Below are positions 49,823 through 62,634 of a stretch of DNA of 64,000 bases, in pieces. A program made the translations under genes and the position numbers. Within the stretch, counting starts at the first letter, position 1; each line of letters starts with the position of its first letter. The stretch spans positions 1 to 64,000 of the forward strand of contig WION01000240.1 in NCBI GenBank assembly GCA_015039365.1. The letters are read 5' to 3'. Below the pieces are notes generated by a model that ran no database searches, had not been told where the DNA came from, and saw only the letters and a program-made list of their open reading frames with translations. The DNA comes from Amanita rubescens. Its lineage: Eukaryota; Basidiomycota; Agaricomycetes; Agaricales; Amanitaceae.

Positions 49823-50738
49823 CTACTGTTCATTTGCCATCTTTGTCACCCAAAAATCAGCAGCATATTTTTGTAACTCCCCAACGTCAATGACAATATC
49901 ACCTTCTTGGCCTGGCACTGGTTGTCGAAGGTAAACATCTACAAATTCAATGCGTAAGGGAGCCGTTACATCATACGATTCTGGATCTGCAGGGTTGTTT
50001 GCAAGGGCACAGTGGGTAATATGGATACTTTGAATGCAAGCTGCTTCAAGTTGTGCTGGTGCATTTGCTTGTGCCCGTGTTCTCACTAGTACCTGTACTG
50101 CCTTCCACTTCTCGATGGTGATTCTCCCACCTCTAGAATGATCAAACTTTGCAAGGATGACAATCTTGACGTCAAAGTGGGAGGCGGCAAACCACCACCT
50201 TGCTTTATGTCGTAGATCGTCCCAAGATTGGGTGTAGCCAGCCTCAATGACTACTGTTGGAAAGCCGTTAGTAGACATACGTCCACTTGGCCGTAGGCAA
50301 GAGTCTCCTTCCCCCCATGACCTCACATTACCGGCATCATCATGGTTGGTAAATGTTCCAGACCCCACACTTTGGAGATGCCTTCGTGGTACACCCATTC
50401 CCCCAGTTATCTCACGAATTGATTCACTTAGGTAAAGATGAAGTGCTTCGTGAACAACAGTGGGAATGGTGACAATGAGTCGTCCAGGATCAGCCGTGTA
50501 GAGTGATAACCGGAACCCCAAACCCCTTTTCTCCCTTTCTGCGGAAATTTGGGTGAAACTCGCCAGAGAAACATTGTTTATGATGATGATATCACCCGTG
50601 TTGTTTCGGATCTGCTCTACCAGATCGGTGAACCCACTATATGGGAACTCTATAGGAAATTAGTCTAGATACCTCTATATAAAGATGATATGATTTACCT
50701 GGTGCGGAATTTGTTGTTGTCAATTGCGAAGCTGCCAT
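49823..50738 (-). CDS. PD-(D/E)XK nuclease-like hypothetical protein
   Basis: Exons 50738-50699 and 50649-49823 give 288 residues. The segment GEGDSCLRPSGR, then PTVVIEAGYTQS, then WWFAASHFDVKIVILAKF has the Asp, Glu-x-Gly and VKIVIL pattern of a PD-(D/E)XK-like domain found in many fungal hypothetical proteins, often in accessory or repeat-rich regions. Nuclease activity is not shown for this gene and is inferred only from the fold pattern. The intron 50650-50698 is 49 bp. The upstream flank is a GC-rich minisatellite (50770-50880), so the promoter region is unusual. Confidence 0.65.
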
Positions 50739-50769
50739 TGACAAATCCGAGTCACTGATGTATCGTGGT

Positions 50770-50880
50770 GAGCCCAAAGCGGCGGCGAGAACAGTGTAAC
50801 GGCGAGAACAGTGCGGTGGCGAGAACAGTGCGACGGCAAGAGCGGCAGCGAGAACAGTGCGGCGGCGAGAACAAAGTGCG
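50770..50880 (+). repeat. Minisatellite, about 17-bp unit
   Basis: About six imperfect copies of a unit close to GCGGCGGCGAGAACAGT, just upstream of the PD-(D/E)XK-like gene start. Confidence 0.75.
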
Positions 50881-52414
50881 AGATTCAAGTAACGCGTGAC
50901 GCGTGATTCACGTAGGGCAACTTACGCACTCGCAGATGCATGTTTCCTCAACAAGTGTTAGTCGTCTTCATTCTCGTTCTGCGTTACAGAATGTTTCGGC
51001 GCGCGAAAAAGATAATACACTGGTTGCGATTGCTTCTTAATATAACCATGGCCACAATGTTGATGTTCACTAATACGCGATTCCTGCCAAGTGTTGAGGA
51101 CAATTTTCGTTCCGATTGTTGAGCAATAGTAGGTAGACAGATTCAACCGTATAAGGGATTCTCAATGTCATCCTAACCTTGCCTCCGAACATTTTCTGGT
51201 AAAGGCCTCTCGACGCTTGAAATCTGTCACTGGTTATAAGCATAGGGATTAAATTGAATGAACGAAGACTCACGGTGTGCGCGTCAGCCGCCCAACTCCG
51301 CTTTCTGGCTTCTTGCAAGCCCGATCTCCGGCGAAGATGCCTCTTTCCCCTCGACAGCCCCAGAGCGGCATGCCGCCGCGTACGCCAGCGTTTGCGGGAG
51401 GCCTTCTACGTCTTCGTGTTGATTGTGCTACAAACAGGGATCAAAACGTTATTCTCATTCCTTAACGTCGAAACATCACTCACGGGCATAAGTAATATCA
51501 AACCATTCATTGCATTGAACCGACCCATTGCCATTCGCGAAAAACACCCACAACCCCTTCACGGACTCGATCGTGACATCCACAAAGAAAAAGAGGCTAG
51601 ACGAACGTCAGCAGCACGACAATGGGAAACCCATTGCCGTTATTGGCCAGTCTGCGAGGTCTGATTATCATGCCGTCGTTGTCGCATGGGCATTCGTGGC
51701 TCCGGTAGCATCAGGATGGCTCGAAAGCGTAACGTGTGCGGCTCGCCAGACGCGCATCCGTGATTGGAGAGGGCATGACGATAGGTATCCTTGTGACATG
51801 ACGTTTGACGTGGATCCTGATTGGAGGGCTACCCATGATTGTTCGAGTACCAGAGCAGGAGGAGGTGAAGTCGTGGTCGTTGCGATTGCTGCGGTTGCTC
51901 CACTACCGAGGTGGCTAAGGAATGAACGGTAGACGAGTCCGTTGCAACCTTTCCTTTCGCCCTAAACCTCTTCGTCAACTGCTCCTATGCCGTTGTCATC
52001 GACGGAACGTCAGACGGCGGTGGTAGTAACGACGGGTCCGCGTAGCCCACAAATTGTTTTTGGTTAGTTTTTTTAACATTCCTCGGAACGAAGTCGCCTT
52101 AAAGATGAGGATGTGAATGTGATACGTTTCTGGAAATTACAGTGCATGTGGCCGCGGTGCCAGTAAGGGTCTCAGCTAGACCCTTTTTGACTAACTAGGT
52201 GTGATGGGGTGAAGGCTGGTGAAGATTGGGTTTGCCACTAACTGAAAATACTAATATGCGGCGGCGTTTTAACTTTTCACAGGTTTCGAATCTCGATCGG
52301 TTACGCTTTGCATCCGATCACTTTCCAACCGGCACAGCTTTTTTGCCATTATGAACCAGAAAGCTTCACAAATGCGCGAGTTGGCAGGCTTTAGCATCTT
52401 CACTACTATCTACC
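50881..52414. other. Intergenic; unsupported frames
   Basis: Frames of 136 and 134 codons overlap at 51254-51932 (plus). They contain Lys/Arg-rich and Ala/Val-rich stretches but no domain, and I could not connect them by convincing introns. 52290-52414 is the 5' flank of the F-box gene. Confidence 0.35.
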
Positions 52415-54131
52415 ATGAAATTCAGATTCACTGGCGACAAACGCGACGCCATGCCAGCCGCGTCCCCGCCCGAGCCAAGCACGCTCACCAAATTCATGGA
52501 CCTTCCAGTGGAGATACATCACCGCATCGTTGCCGAGGTAAGCGTGCTGTACTATAACCACGGCGCTTGACTAGTGGCTAACCAATTTCTCTCTCTCTCG
52601 TAGTTTCTGAAGGATTTGGACACGACTTTCGATGAAATCAAAGCACTCCGCCTCGTCTGCAGTCGGTTCAACGCGATTGTTAAAGCCAGAGTGTATTCCT
52701 CCCGTATCAAATTATTCCGGGAACCCGATTATAAACATTTATCGTCCAATTTACGCCAGCTCCTGACTCTTTTGTCTTCGAAACCAAATGAGCAATTGCG
52801 TACGACAAAGACTCTTTTCATTGCACACTGGGGCTGGCTTCATGAAAAAAACAGTTACATTCATTTTCATGAAACCTCCACGATTGTCTGCGCAGTGCTT
52901 ATGAATGTCGGAATTGCCGTAATTTACTATCTCGTTGTGCCCATCGTAAATCCACGAGTTCTGCCCAAAAGGGTGGTCAAGACTACACTGCGTGCGTTTG
53001 CAAAACTCAAGCTTTATCTTCCCCTTTCGCAGTTCAACTTGCCGAACGTCTCTTGCATTGTGTACGTTGTGCATTGTATTCCCTAAAAAAACAGCTAACG
53101 CGTCTTAGATGGCAACCAGGGACCGACGACCCGAAGTCGATAATATCCCGCATAGTTAAATTGCTCCAACAACTGCCTCGGCTCGATGGACTCTCCCTCG
53201 TCATAAATGAATCTTCGAAGAGGTTTGACCATCTCGTCAATTGCGTCTCCAAGTTGCACAATTTACGCAAGCTCAGCTTCAAATTTTATCATGACGATTC
53301 CTTCGGTTCATGGAGTCACACCTTCTGCGACCCCCGAATCAATGCGGTTTCAAAGATTATCGCGGCAAACCCCAACCTAACGCACCTTGAAGTGATGCAC
53401 TCTCCAATGGTAGATGATCTCGAAATCGATCTAGCGCAAATGCTTAGACACATACCTGCCGATCGCCCTTTAAAGTTGGAACACTTTCACCTCTCTCATT
53501 CCTTCCGTAATTCGGAAGCTCTCGCACCCCATATCCGCTCCTTGACTTCTACCGATCTTCCCGACTCCGAAATCTTGGAGGAGCTGCTCGAACAATGCGT
53601 ATTTCCTCCCACCTTGACATTAAAGATTATAGGCCAGTATGCGATCGAATACCTGGACCGTCATCCTCAAATTATTAGTCTAACGACGTTCTATGCCTGC
53701 CGCGAGTTCTTTACCTTTATGGGAATCCTGTCCCGGCACTCCGACACCTTGACGCACCTCGGCCTTTCCCATTGGGTTTTTTTCGATTGTATCGATCAAA
53801 CAGAGAACAAGTTGGCATTGCTCCGATGCAGGAACCTCAAGCGGCTAGATCTTTACTATCGGTCTATCATGGACACGGTGACTGCTTTGGAGCTAGAGAT
53901 GGTATGTTTGGCTCTGAATGCACCTGTCACATACGCTGAACACAATGTCGACAGGAAACAGTGTTGTCAGTAATCTCTCGCCTTCCGGACTCTCTTACGC
54001 TGGTGATCAATGAAGCCTGGGCTTGTGAAGTGTGTAGTACGTTTTGTGGCAGATCTCAGGATCCCCTCCTGCGTGACCTAGCGAGGCGCATTGTGTGCGA
54101 ACCGGTGCCATTGAACAACATTCTACTGTAG
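52415..54131 (+). CDS. F-box protein, paralog 1
   Basis: Exons 52415-52537, 52604-53061, 53109-53901 and 53955-54131 give 516 residues. The F-box lies at about residues 25-60 (FMDLPVEIHHRIVAE, then LRLVCSRFNAIV). Such proteins bring substrates to SCF ubiquitin ligases through Skp1. The remainder is LRR-like (HNLRKLSF, NLTHLEV, ILSRHSDTLTHLGL). Residues around 85-145 include a hydrophobic stretch (IAVIYYLVVPIV). Intron 53062-53108 is set by GTACGT and a matching intron in paralog 2. Substrate unknown. The gene ends next to the CpG-poor block. Confidence 0.8.
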
Positions 54132-55083
54132 ATTTTGTGAAATTATCTTTCATATGCTACTGTGACAGTACTATGTAGAATCAACCTACTATGAATATAC
54201 TGAAGGTAGGCCCTGCGTAGTAGCTGGTGGTAGCTGTACTTTACACTGACAATGTTGAACAACTTGGTATGTACATAATTATCCACCAATTCCTGGGATA
54301 AACATGAACTGAGGCTCAGTTCATGCATTAAATATTGAAATACCCCTGTAATGCTGGGACACTTGGCCCAAAGAGTTCAAGGTCATTGACCACATATACA
54401 TATGTAAATCTAGCAGTGAATCTGATGCCTGAACTTGTTGAACAGAGTAGTATTTCAATACATACTGGCATATGTATGTTGATCAACACAATAAACATGC
54501 TGACTGCTGCTTTGACTAGCTGGGTTATTATGTATAATTGTGACTTGGAGAGGGTAGTGTTGTCAGTGAAGTGACTTATGTATCAGTGGCACAGTTTCAA
54601 GAACCACACAGTCAAAAATAAGTTGTACACTTGCTATTAGACTTCACATTTCCACATATGAATATCATACACTGTCATTGAAAAATCCTAATTAGGGCAT
54701 ACTATTTGGCAACACTTCAGTTTTCTCCATATGCCTTTGAGTCCCTTGATAAACCTATTCTTAGGTGGGATTGCAATATGCTCAAGTTGTTGTTCACCAG
54801 AACTGGAAGGCTACATTAAAGGAAAAGTTAGAGCTAATGTGAGACTTGGTGTGCAATGATAGGATACCATGTCTTGACTCTCCTTCTGCACCAGACATGG
54901 AACCTCTTTGAAATGGTCACGGGTACTGGAGACCTACACAGTAGACACAATCCAGATCTAGTATGAAAATTAAGTCAATGTGCATGTCACCTACTATGGT
55001 TTCTTGCTCTTCATCTTGTTGGATCTCTAGTTGGTCAAGGGGCTTTGACTAAGCAAAAGAAGTGAATATATATAAAACCAAGT
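54132..55083. other. CpG-poor intergenic flank of the NLR-like gene
   Basis: No gene. Contains a perfect inverted repeat with 11-bp arms around one base at 54303-54325 (CATGAACTGAG, then CTCAGTTCATG). Sequence character changes sharply from the F-box gene: CpG almost vanishes. It includes the 3' flank of the NLR-like gene. Confidence 0.5.
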
Positions 55084-58000
55084 TCAGCTTGCATAATTTA
55101 CCATGTTTTCAGATTTGTCATGATATTGCTGAGGTGGTTGAAGGCCTTGATTGGAAGAGGGTTGGTTGGTAATACTAGTAGTGAGCCTGAACTTAGTTGC
55201 ATCCAGATGACCTGATTCAGGCTTCACATTTTTGGCATTTATCACATCCAACTCCAGTTTGTCTGCCTCATTTAACTTTCCTTCATTCTTAGATGTTGCC
55301 TGCAAGCTGGATATGTTGGTGAGAGTGTGAGTGTCTGGGTGGTTGGACTCAAGCTTTGCATTCATCATATGCATGGAGTCAAGCTTCTTGGCCTCATCCA
55401 ACCTTCCCTGATTCTTATATGTTGATGCCAAATTGGCCATGCTGGTAAGAGTGTCTGGGTGGTCTGGTCCAAGCTTTGCTTTTCTTGTATTAATCACTTC
55501 TATCTCAAGTTTCTCTGCCTCACCCCACCTTCCTTGATTCCTGTATGTTGATGCCAAATTGGCCATACTGGCAAGAGTTTTTGGGTGGTCTGTTCCAAGC
55601 TTTGTTTTTCTTGCACTCAATACATCCATCTCAAGTTTCTCTGCCTCTTCCCACCTTCCCTGATCCCTGTATGTTGATGCCAAATTAGCCATGCTGTTGA
55701 GAGTGTCTGGGTGGTCAGATCCAAGCTTTGTTTTTCTTGCATTCAACACATCAATGTCAAGCTTCTCTGCCTCATCCAACATTCCCTGATCCCAATATGT
55801 TGATGCCAAATTAGCCATGCTGGTGAGAGTGTCTGGGTGGTCTGATCCAAGCTTTGTTTTTCTTGCATTCATCACATCTATCTCAAGCTTCTCTGCCTCA
55901 TCCAATCTTCCCTGATTCCAGTATGTTGATGCCAAATTGGCCATGCTGGTTAAAGTGTTTGGGTGATCTGATCCAAGCTTTGTTTTGAATGCATTCATCA
56001 CATCCATGTCAAGCTTCTCTGCCTCATCCCACCTTCCCTGATCCCTGTATATTGAAGCTAAATTGCCCATCCTGGTGAGAGTGCCTGGGTGTCCTGATCC
56101 AAACTTTGTTTTGAATACATTTATCACATCCATCTGAAGCTTCTCTGCCTCATCCCACCTTCCCTGATTCCAGTATGTTGATGCCAAATTGCTCATAGTG
56201 GTAAGAGTGCTTGGGTGGTCTGATCCAAGCTTTGTTCTTCTTATATTAATCACATCCATCTCAAGCTTCTCTGCCTCTTCCCACCTTCCCTGATCCTTGT
56301 ATGTTGATGCCAAATTGGCCATGCTGGTGAGAGTATCTGGGTGGTCAGATCCAAACTTTGTTTTTCTTGCATCCATCACATCCAGTTCAAGCTTCTCTGC
56401 TTCATCCCACCTTCCCTGATTCCTGTATGTTGATGCCAAATTGGCCATACTGGTGAGAGTGTCTGGGTGGTCTGATCCAAGCTTTGTTTTTCTTGCATTT
56501 GTCACACCCATGTCAAGCTTCTCTGCCTCATCCCACCTTCCCTGATTCCTGTATGTTGATGCCAAATTGGCCATGCTGGCAAGAGTGTCTGGGTGATCTG
56601 ATCCAAGCTTTATTTTTTTTGCATTCAACACATCTATGTCAAGCTTCTCTGCCTCATTGAACCTTCCCTGATTCCTGTATATTGATGCCAAATTGCCCAT
56701 GCTGGTGAGAGTGCTTGGGTGGTCTGACCCAAGCTTTTTTCTGCTTGTATTCATCACATTCATGGCAAGTTTCTCTGCCTCATCCCACCTTCCTTGATTC
56801 CTGTATGTTGATGCCACATTGGCCATGCTGGTAAGAGTGTCTGGGTGGTCAGATCCAAGCTTTTTTCTTCTTGCATCCATCACATCCACTTCAAGCTTCT
56901 CTGCCTCGTCCCACCTTCCCTGATTCCTGTATGTTGATGCCAAATTGGCCATGCTGGTGAGAGTGTCTGGGTGGTCTGTTCCAAGCTTTGTTTCTCTTGC
57001 ATTCATCACAGCCATCTCAAGCTCCTCTGCCTCTTGCCATCTTCCCTGATTCCAGTATGTTGATGCCAAATTAGCCATGCTGGTGAGAGTATTTGGGTGG
57101 TCTGGTCCAAGCTTTGTTTCTCTTGCATTCAACACATCCACCTCAAGCTTCTCTGCCTCATCCCACCTTCCCTGATCCCTGTATGTTGATGCCAAGTCAG
57201 CCATGCTGGTGAGTGTGTCTGGGTGTTCTGATCCAAGTTTTGTTTTGAATGCATTCATCACATCCATCTGAAGTGTCTCTGCCTCACCCCACCTTCCCTG
57301 ATTCCTATATGTGGATGCCAAATTGGCCATGCTGTTGAGAGTATTTGGGTGGTCTGATCCAAACTCTATTTTGAATGCATTCATCACACCCATCTGAAGC
57401 TTCTCTGCCTCATCCCACCTTCCCTGATTCCTGTATGTTGATGCCAAATGGCTCATGCTGGTTAGAGTATTTGGGTGGTCTGATCCAAGCTTTGTCTTGA
57501 ATGCATCCAACACATTTATCTCAAGCTCCTCTGCCTCATCCCATCTTCCTTGATTCCTGTATGTTGATGCCAAATTTCCCATGCTGGTGAGAGTGTCTGG
57601 GTGGTCTGATCCAAGCTTTGTTTTTCTTTGATGAACTGTAACATGTAACAATTGTTCTTCCTCATCCCAGCTCCCAGCATGATCAAATACAAATGCAAAT
57701 CTTTCATATTCATCATCATAGTACTTGCCGTCCAACTTTAAATCCAATCCATGTGAAAAGTTTGACCTAATGTGTGGCACAAGTGCTAGACAGAATTCAT
57801 AATTATTAGTGTTCAAGTTGTAGTCAAGAGCTATTGAACAGGACAATAGTGCTCTTGCTTTGTAATAATGATCAGCTACTTCTATTTTTGGTATGCAGTT
57901 CCTACTCCAGGCATTTACTAGTAGGTGCATGGAATACATGTGATTATGACTCCTGACAAAGGAGAATGAGAGTAAAACCTGGATGCCATGTAGAAACTGT

Positions 58001-59229
58001 AATTTGTCCCACTCCCCATGTTTTCCCATGAACATAGTTTCATCATTCAACAAACTCAATGATGATGAAAAATGCACACCAATATTTCTTCTCATGTAGT
58101 TCTCAGCAGCATTTTTGAATAATTCTTGTGGTATATTGGCATGATTTATGAAAGCAAAGATCCTCAAGAGCTTGATGGCATTTTGTGCTTCAACAGATCC
58201 CTGTGGACTATCCTTTGCAGCCATCTCCTCCATTTTTTTCAAGGAGATGTTCCATGTCCCATATGTTGATGTCCCATAATCTGTGGCACCCTCAAATCCT
58301 GGAGTATCCTGCATTAACTTGTCCTTGTATCTTGTGTACAATTCCAAATAACCATTAATGCCACAACCACAGGAATGCATATATGCTCCTGCTTGGTCAA
58401 TGGCAAGAGGGATTCCATCCAATTGTGACACAAGCTGCTGGGCCAGATCATAGATATCATCATCTGTGTCATCAAGCATGGCTGACTTCAAAAGCAAGGA
58501 AATAGAATCTTCATCTTCCATCCCATGAATCTCCATTGACTTCAATGCGGACCTCTTCAACCCAATATTCCTACTTGTGATTATAATGTTTCCTCCATTT
58601 CCTGGTGGGAGGAAGTTCCCAATTACTGAGTAATGTTCATCTACTCCATCATACACCATCAAAAAGTTGGGCCTTTGAGAAATCCAATCAAGAGCAGACC
58701 TGGCTGAGGGTCTACCATCTGGCGAAGTACTGTTGGTTGAAGATATTTGTGTGAGTACAATTTCAACAGTTTTCTCTGAAGAAGCATCAATCCAGAATAT
58801 GTCAGAGAACCTTGAATATGTCAGTTATTTTGGATTACTATACTAATGTATACATAAAATACTCACAAATCAGGATTTTCTTCAATGAATTTAAGGCAAA
58901 TCTGAGTCTTGCCAATGCCACCTAAACCATGCAATAAGATTATTTTCCTTTGTCCTTGTTGGGAGGTAAAATAATCCTTCAGCTTTTGCAAGTACTTATC
59001 TTGGCCTGTAAAGAAAGTACTAGAATGTTTAATAGGAGGTAGAGGAGGTAGATCAATGTTAGAAGGGTCTGGAAGATAGTAGTTGATCTATGAGTCTTCA
59101 TTATTGACAAGATCCAGGTGAAAAAATGCTAAAATGTAATGCCTCTATGAATTGGCCATCCATAACAACAACATTCTGGTATCCAGAAAGGATACTGGTA
59201 TTCAATACCTGAGGTGGATCTGCTGACAT
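55084..59229 (-). CDS. NLR-like protein: NB-ARC domain plus TPR (kinesin-light-chain-type) repeats
   Basis: The main exon 58810-55084 and exon 59087-58867 are secure (intron 58811-58866). Together they encode 1315 residues. A first exon near 59229 (start MSADPPQ) is likely, but its donor is unresolved. P-loop GLGGIGKT, a Walker-B-like FLMVYDGVDE, IIITSRN and GIPLAIDQAGAY define the NB-ARC core. The C-terminus is 18 TPR-type repeats of 42 residues (DHPDTLTSMANLAST, then GRWDEAEKL) plus a degenerate last unit. Fungal proteins of this plan are proposed non-self or heterokaryon-incompatibility receptors. No separate N-terminal effector domain is visible. The repeats are nearly identical in DNA. 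The whole gene is CpG-poor, yet the frame is intact. Confidence 0.85.
55340..57616 (-). repeat. Tandem 126-bp coding repeats (18 TPR units) inside the NLR-like gene
   Basis: The unit is exactly 42 codons. The scaffold residues are almost invariant. Variation falls mainly on a few positions: R/W/K after the Tyr, N/D, W/L, D/E/G/Q before EAE, and the last third of each unit. This is the pattern of high-identity repeats that are reshuffled in fungal NLR genes. Confidence 0.9.
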
Positions 59230-62200
59230 GGCAATCAAACTCAATGAAAGAATCATATGAGAATTATGCTTGGAATAGACCAAAATGAGGTTACCTGATG
59301 CTGTGATGAATGATGTGGCTATGTGGCAGTCGAGAAGAAAGGAAGTGATGTAACATGTCACATGGAACTTCGTGGAAAAGGTCTTCGGTCCAGCGGAATG
59401 TAGATACAAAACCTCTAATCAACAAACAAATCACATATGAAATAAGTTGGAGGTGCTTCTGTGGGCAAGTTAGAGCCTTGGCACTGTCGCGCTTCGTGGA
59501 TACTCGGGATTTCGGCATGTAGCGGGTGTGAGCGATGCCGTGTCACGGCATTGTGACACTTCCATTTGCCGTCTTCAACATCGGCGATGGACGTCCCCTC
59601 AGTTGGTCTTGAAAGCGATTATGGTCAAGGGTTGAGTGTGAGCGGGTTCAAGTCGGAGATGTATAGCTGTTGGATGGATGTGGAGAACAAGCTCTGAGGT
59701 TCGTTGAGCACTTCAGGTCGTAAGTCCACATTTGCCGTTACTGTCTCTCTGCTTCAGCTGCTCACTCATGTACTTTATCTTAGCCACCCCTACACCTTTC
59801 GCCGTCTCGCGTCCATTGCGCTTCCGGGACAGTCCTTCGTTCTTTCCTGCTCTTGAGCCGCCCATTTTACATAAATGCCCTCGACTTGCATTTTTTTCCA
59901 CTGTTTCTCCCGCCATAGACAATTTACTACCACGTGTAGCCTGTTCTCTGTTCATCGCCTGGTTCTCACCCGCACGTGCGTCTACAGCTTCTCCCATTTT
60001 GTTATCTACTAACTATATACGCATCCTTTAGACTGCGACGAGCAGGTCGCTGGCGGGAATACGCGCAGCAACCAGCAGGGCATGCATCTTTTTGGAGCGG
60101 TTTATGGCAGCGTGAATCGGCCTCCACTCCAAGAATCATCTGCTGATTCCTTCCCTTCCCCGCGGCCCTCAAATCACCCAAACACGCAAAGCATTCCTCC
60201 ACCAAGACGCGCCTCGCACGTGGCCAGCGTCGCAGTCAAGGCGGGAGAGGAAACGGGGAGGGAGGTGGTGGGGTTGGAAAGAAGTCAACATCGAATGTGT
60301 CACTTTACTGGTTGGAATCACGTATTTCGTCATGGCTTGGGCAGAGCAGTTGCGCCGAGAATGGGTATAATACAGTAACATACAGTACTATGGTAGCATA
60401 CATGAAATGCAAGGATAGTACTTATACAAAGTGGGTCCTGGCCATGATTGATATGGGTATATACGAGTATGGATATAGTCGTCGCGGGTGCACCCAAAGC
60501 CACGGAGGTAGTAGGCGATGCTGATGATCGAAGCATACAGCGACTTGAAGAGGTGGGCCAAGAAAGAGGTAACTGATGATGGAATAGTTGATGACCCTCG
60601 CCCTTGCCCTCGCTTTCATTTCCTTCTTCCCCGTCAGCATCATGATTTGTTCATGCCACACCTTCGTCATCGTGATGATGGGAAACATGAAAGACAGCGG
60701 CGGTGGAGGAGACGAGGTAGAGACCGCATTTCGGTACTTGCTGAATGAAGAAATAAATCAGCCGACCTTCTATTTCCCTTTGCTGAAAACGACCGACTCA
60801 CCGAATATCCTTTCGTCTTCTATTCGTTCCGGGCAACAGGTGCACCAAGCTCACCAAACAAGCTCATCCTAACCATACACCCAAAATCCTTCATCCGCAT
60901 ACACTTCTCGGTCACGAACCCTCAAGGTTCTTTTGTGATGTTCAAAGTGAAAGCACCGCTCCCTGCGCATACTAGTCCGTTTTACGAGCGTTTTGGCACG
61001 GGTATGAAGCTGTACAAATCTGACCCAGGCGATGAAACTTTGAGCATGATGTGGTGACGACTATGTGGCCAAATTGTAGAGGGAGTGCTTAGAAAGGGAC
61101 GGAGCGATGTGGTACAGGACGTAATGGCCAGGTGGCGGAAGAACGGGAGAAAGATGCAGAAAGATTCAAGAAAGCGTTGCGAAACACCCATCGGAAAGGG
61201 GTGCGCCCCAAATGGTTCCTACTCGTCCGATTATCTCTCTTCCCGAATCCTGTTTCTCCCCTCAAACCGTCTCGATGTTGACAGAGGATGCAACCGCTGC
61301 TCATCCCGATTCAGATCCATAGTGGGCCAGAGAATCAAGGTAGGGTGTGATCCAGCAGCGATTTTGACCTTGGGGGTGTATTGGTTTTCCCCGCGGGGCT
61401 AGCCCTTCCTCGTCCTTGCTCATCATCGACATCAAAGATGGGCAACGTCACCGACAGCTCCGGTGGATTACACACTTCCAGTGGCGGATGTGCTTGGCGG
61501 GATCGCAGGAATATTAGAAGGCCCATCTGACGAGGGGACCGTATGGTTCACGGCGATTTTTGCCTGCGCTTTTGTGTTTGAGAGTGGACCTGTATTTAAA
61601 CTGCGACCCGGGGCTCGAGCACTGGGGTACCGTGAAACGAGGACGAAGGACACGTGGATAGGGAACACGATGTGAGGGTGAGATTATATTGTAGTTGCTG
61701 CAGTGCAGTGTCGAGTTTGCCCGCCCCTTGAATGAGCAACAGACCAGCCTTTGTGAGGACGGCCACCAATTGTGGGTCCATGACTGAAAGACGGCGCAGG
61801 ATGGGCACCCCACGTGAAAAGATGTTCCGCCCTGAGGTGGGTGAGGGTTTGGAGGGTTTGAAGGGGCTCCCATGATGGGGTGCTGTTGCAGAAGAAAGCG
61901 ACGTGATGGTCGATACGGTTGTTGTGGTTGCGGTGAAGGTAGCTGAAGAAGGACCCAGCTAGCAGCTTTACCTCCCTTCCTTTTCACCGTCTGAGTTACG
62001 TGCTAGAACACTTCGTCGTCGTCAATGATCAACGCGTCACTGAGGATCGATCGGAGGCGTCGCGCTCACGATACCTGCAGATCGACATCCCGGGCTGGCA
62101 ATTGGGAGTATTAGAAGGCCCGTTCGTCGGACGACGGGGGAAGGGGGTCCGATGCCAGTGATGGAGAAGGGAGGGTCACGAGGATGCTCGCGGCGGTGCC

Positions 62201-62634
62201 GGCTGCACAGTGCGGATGAGTTGAACGATGAAGCGTACACGCGAGTACTCAAGCTGCAAGCAAGCCATGGCGCCGGGAACCTCCGGATCTGCCCGCCATT
62301 CAACTACTACGTTTATATACGCTCACAACGTTCCTGACGTACAACATAAGATACCCACGAAATGCTTTCACTATCCGAATTCGATTGTGCGAGGCAAGTC
62401 AAGGCGAGCTCCGAACCGCTATTGTCAAAACGCTGAGCGCTGAGCGGCCAAAGTGTTGATGCCAACTACAACCAAAAGGCTCCTGTCACCAATCAGATAC
62501 TAGCACTAACATCCAATCAATTTTCAACGAAGCTCGAATTGCGTCAGCAATCAGTTATTGCGGCATCCGAATTTCAACGCACAGCTTTTTTCCAGCGTTT
62601 CAACATCCCTCGAGTCGAGAACTTCGTCATCTCC
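59230..62634. other. Intergenic; no gene supported
   Basis: The CpG-poor block ends near 59465. Beyond that are short frames only. One plus-strand frame, 60746-61057, is open without an ATG and reads protein-like (SVTNPQGSFVMFKVKAPLPA, vaguely like an MSP fold); it may be a relic. The phrase TATTAGAAGGCCC recurs at about 61511 and 62109. The 62540-62634 segment is the F-box paralog 5' flank. Confidence 0.35.

Noticed and set aside
61514..61987. 157-codon minus-strand frame
   Set aside because: Pro/Ser/His-rich, no start context or domain, and overlapped by other short frames on both strands.
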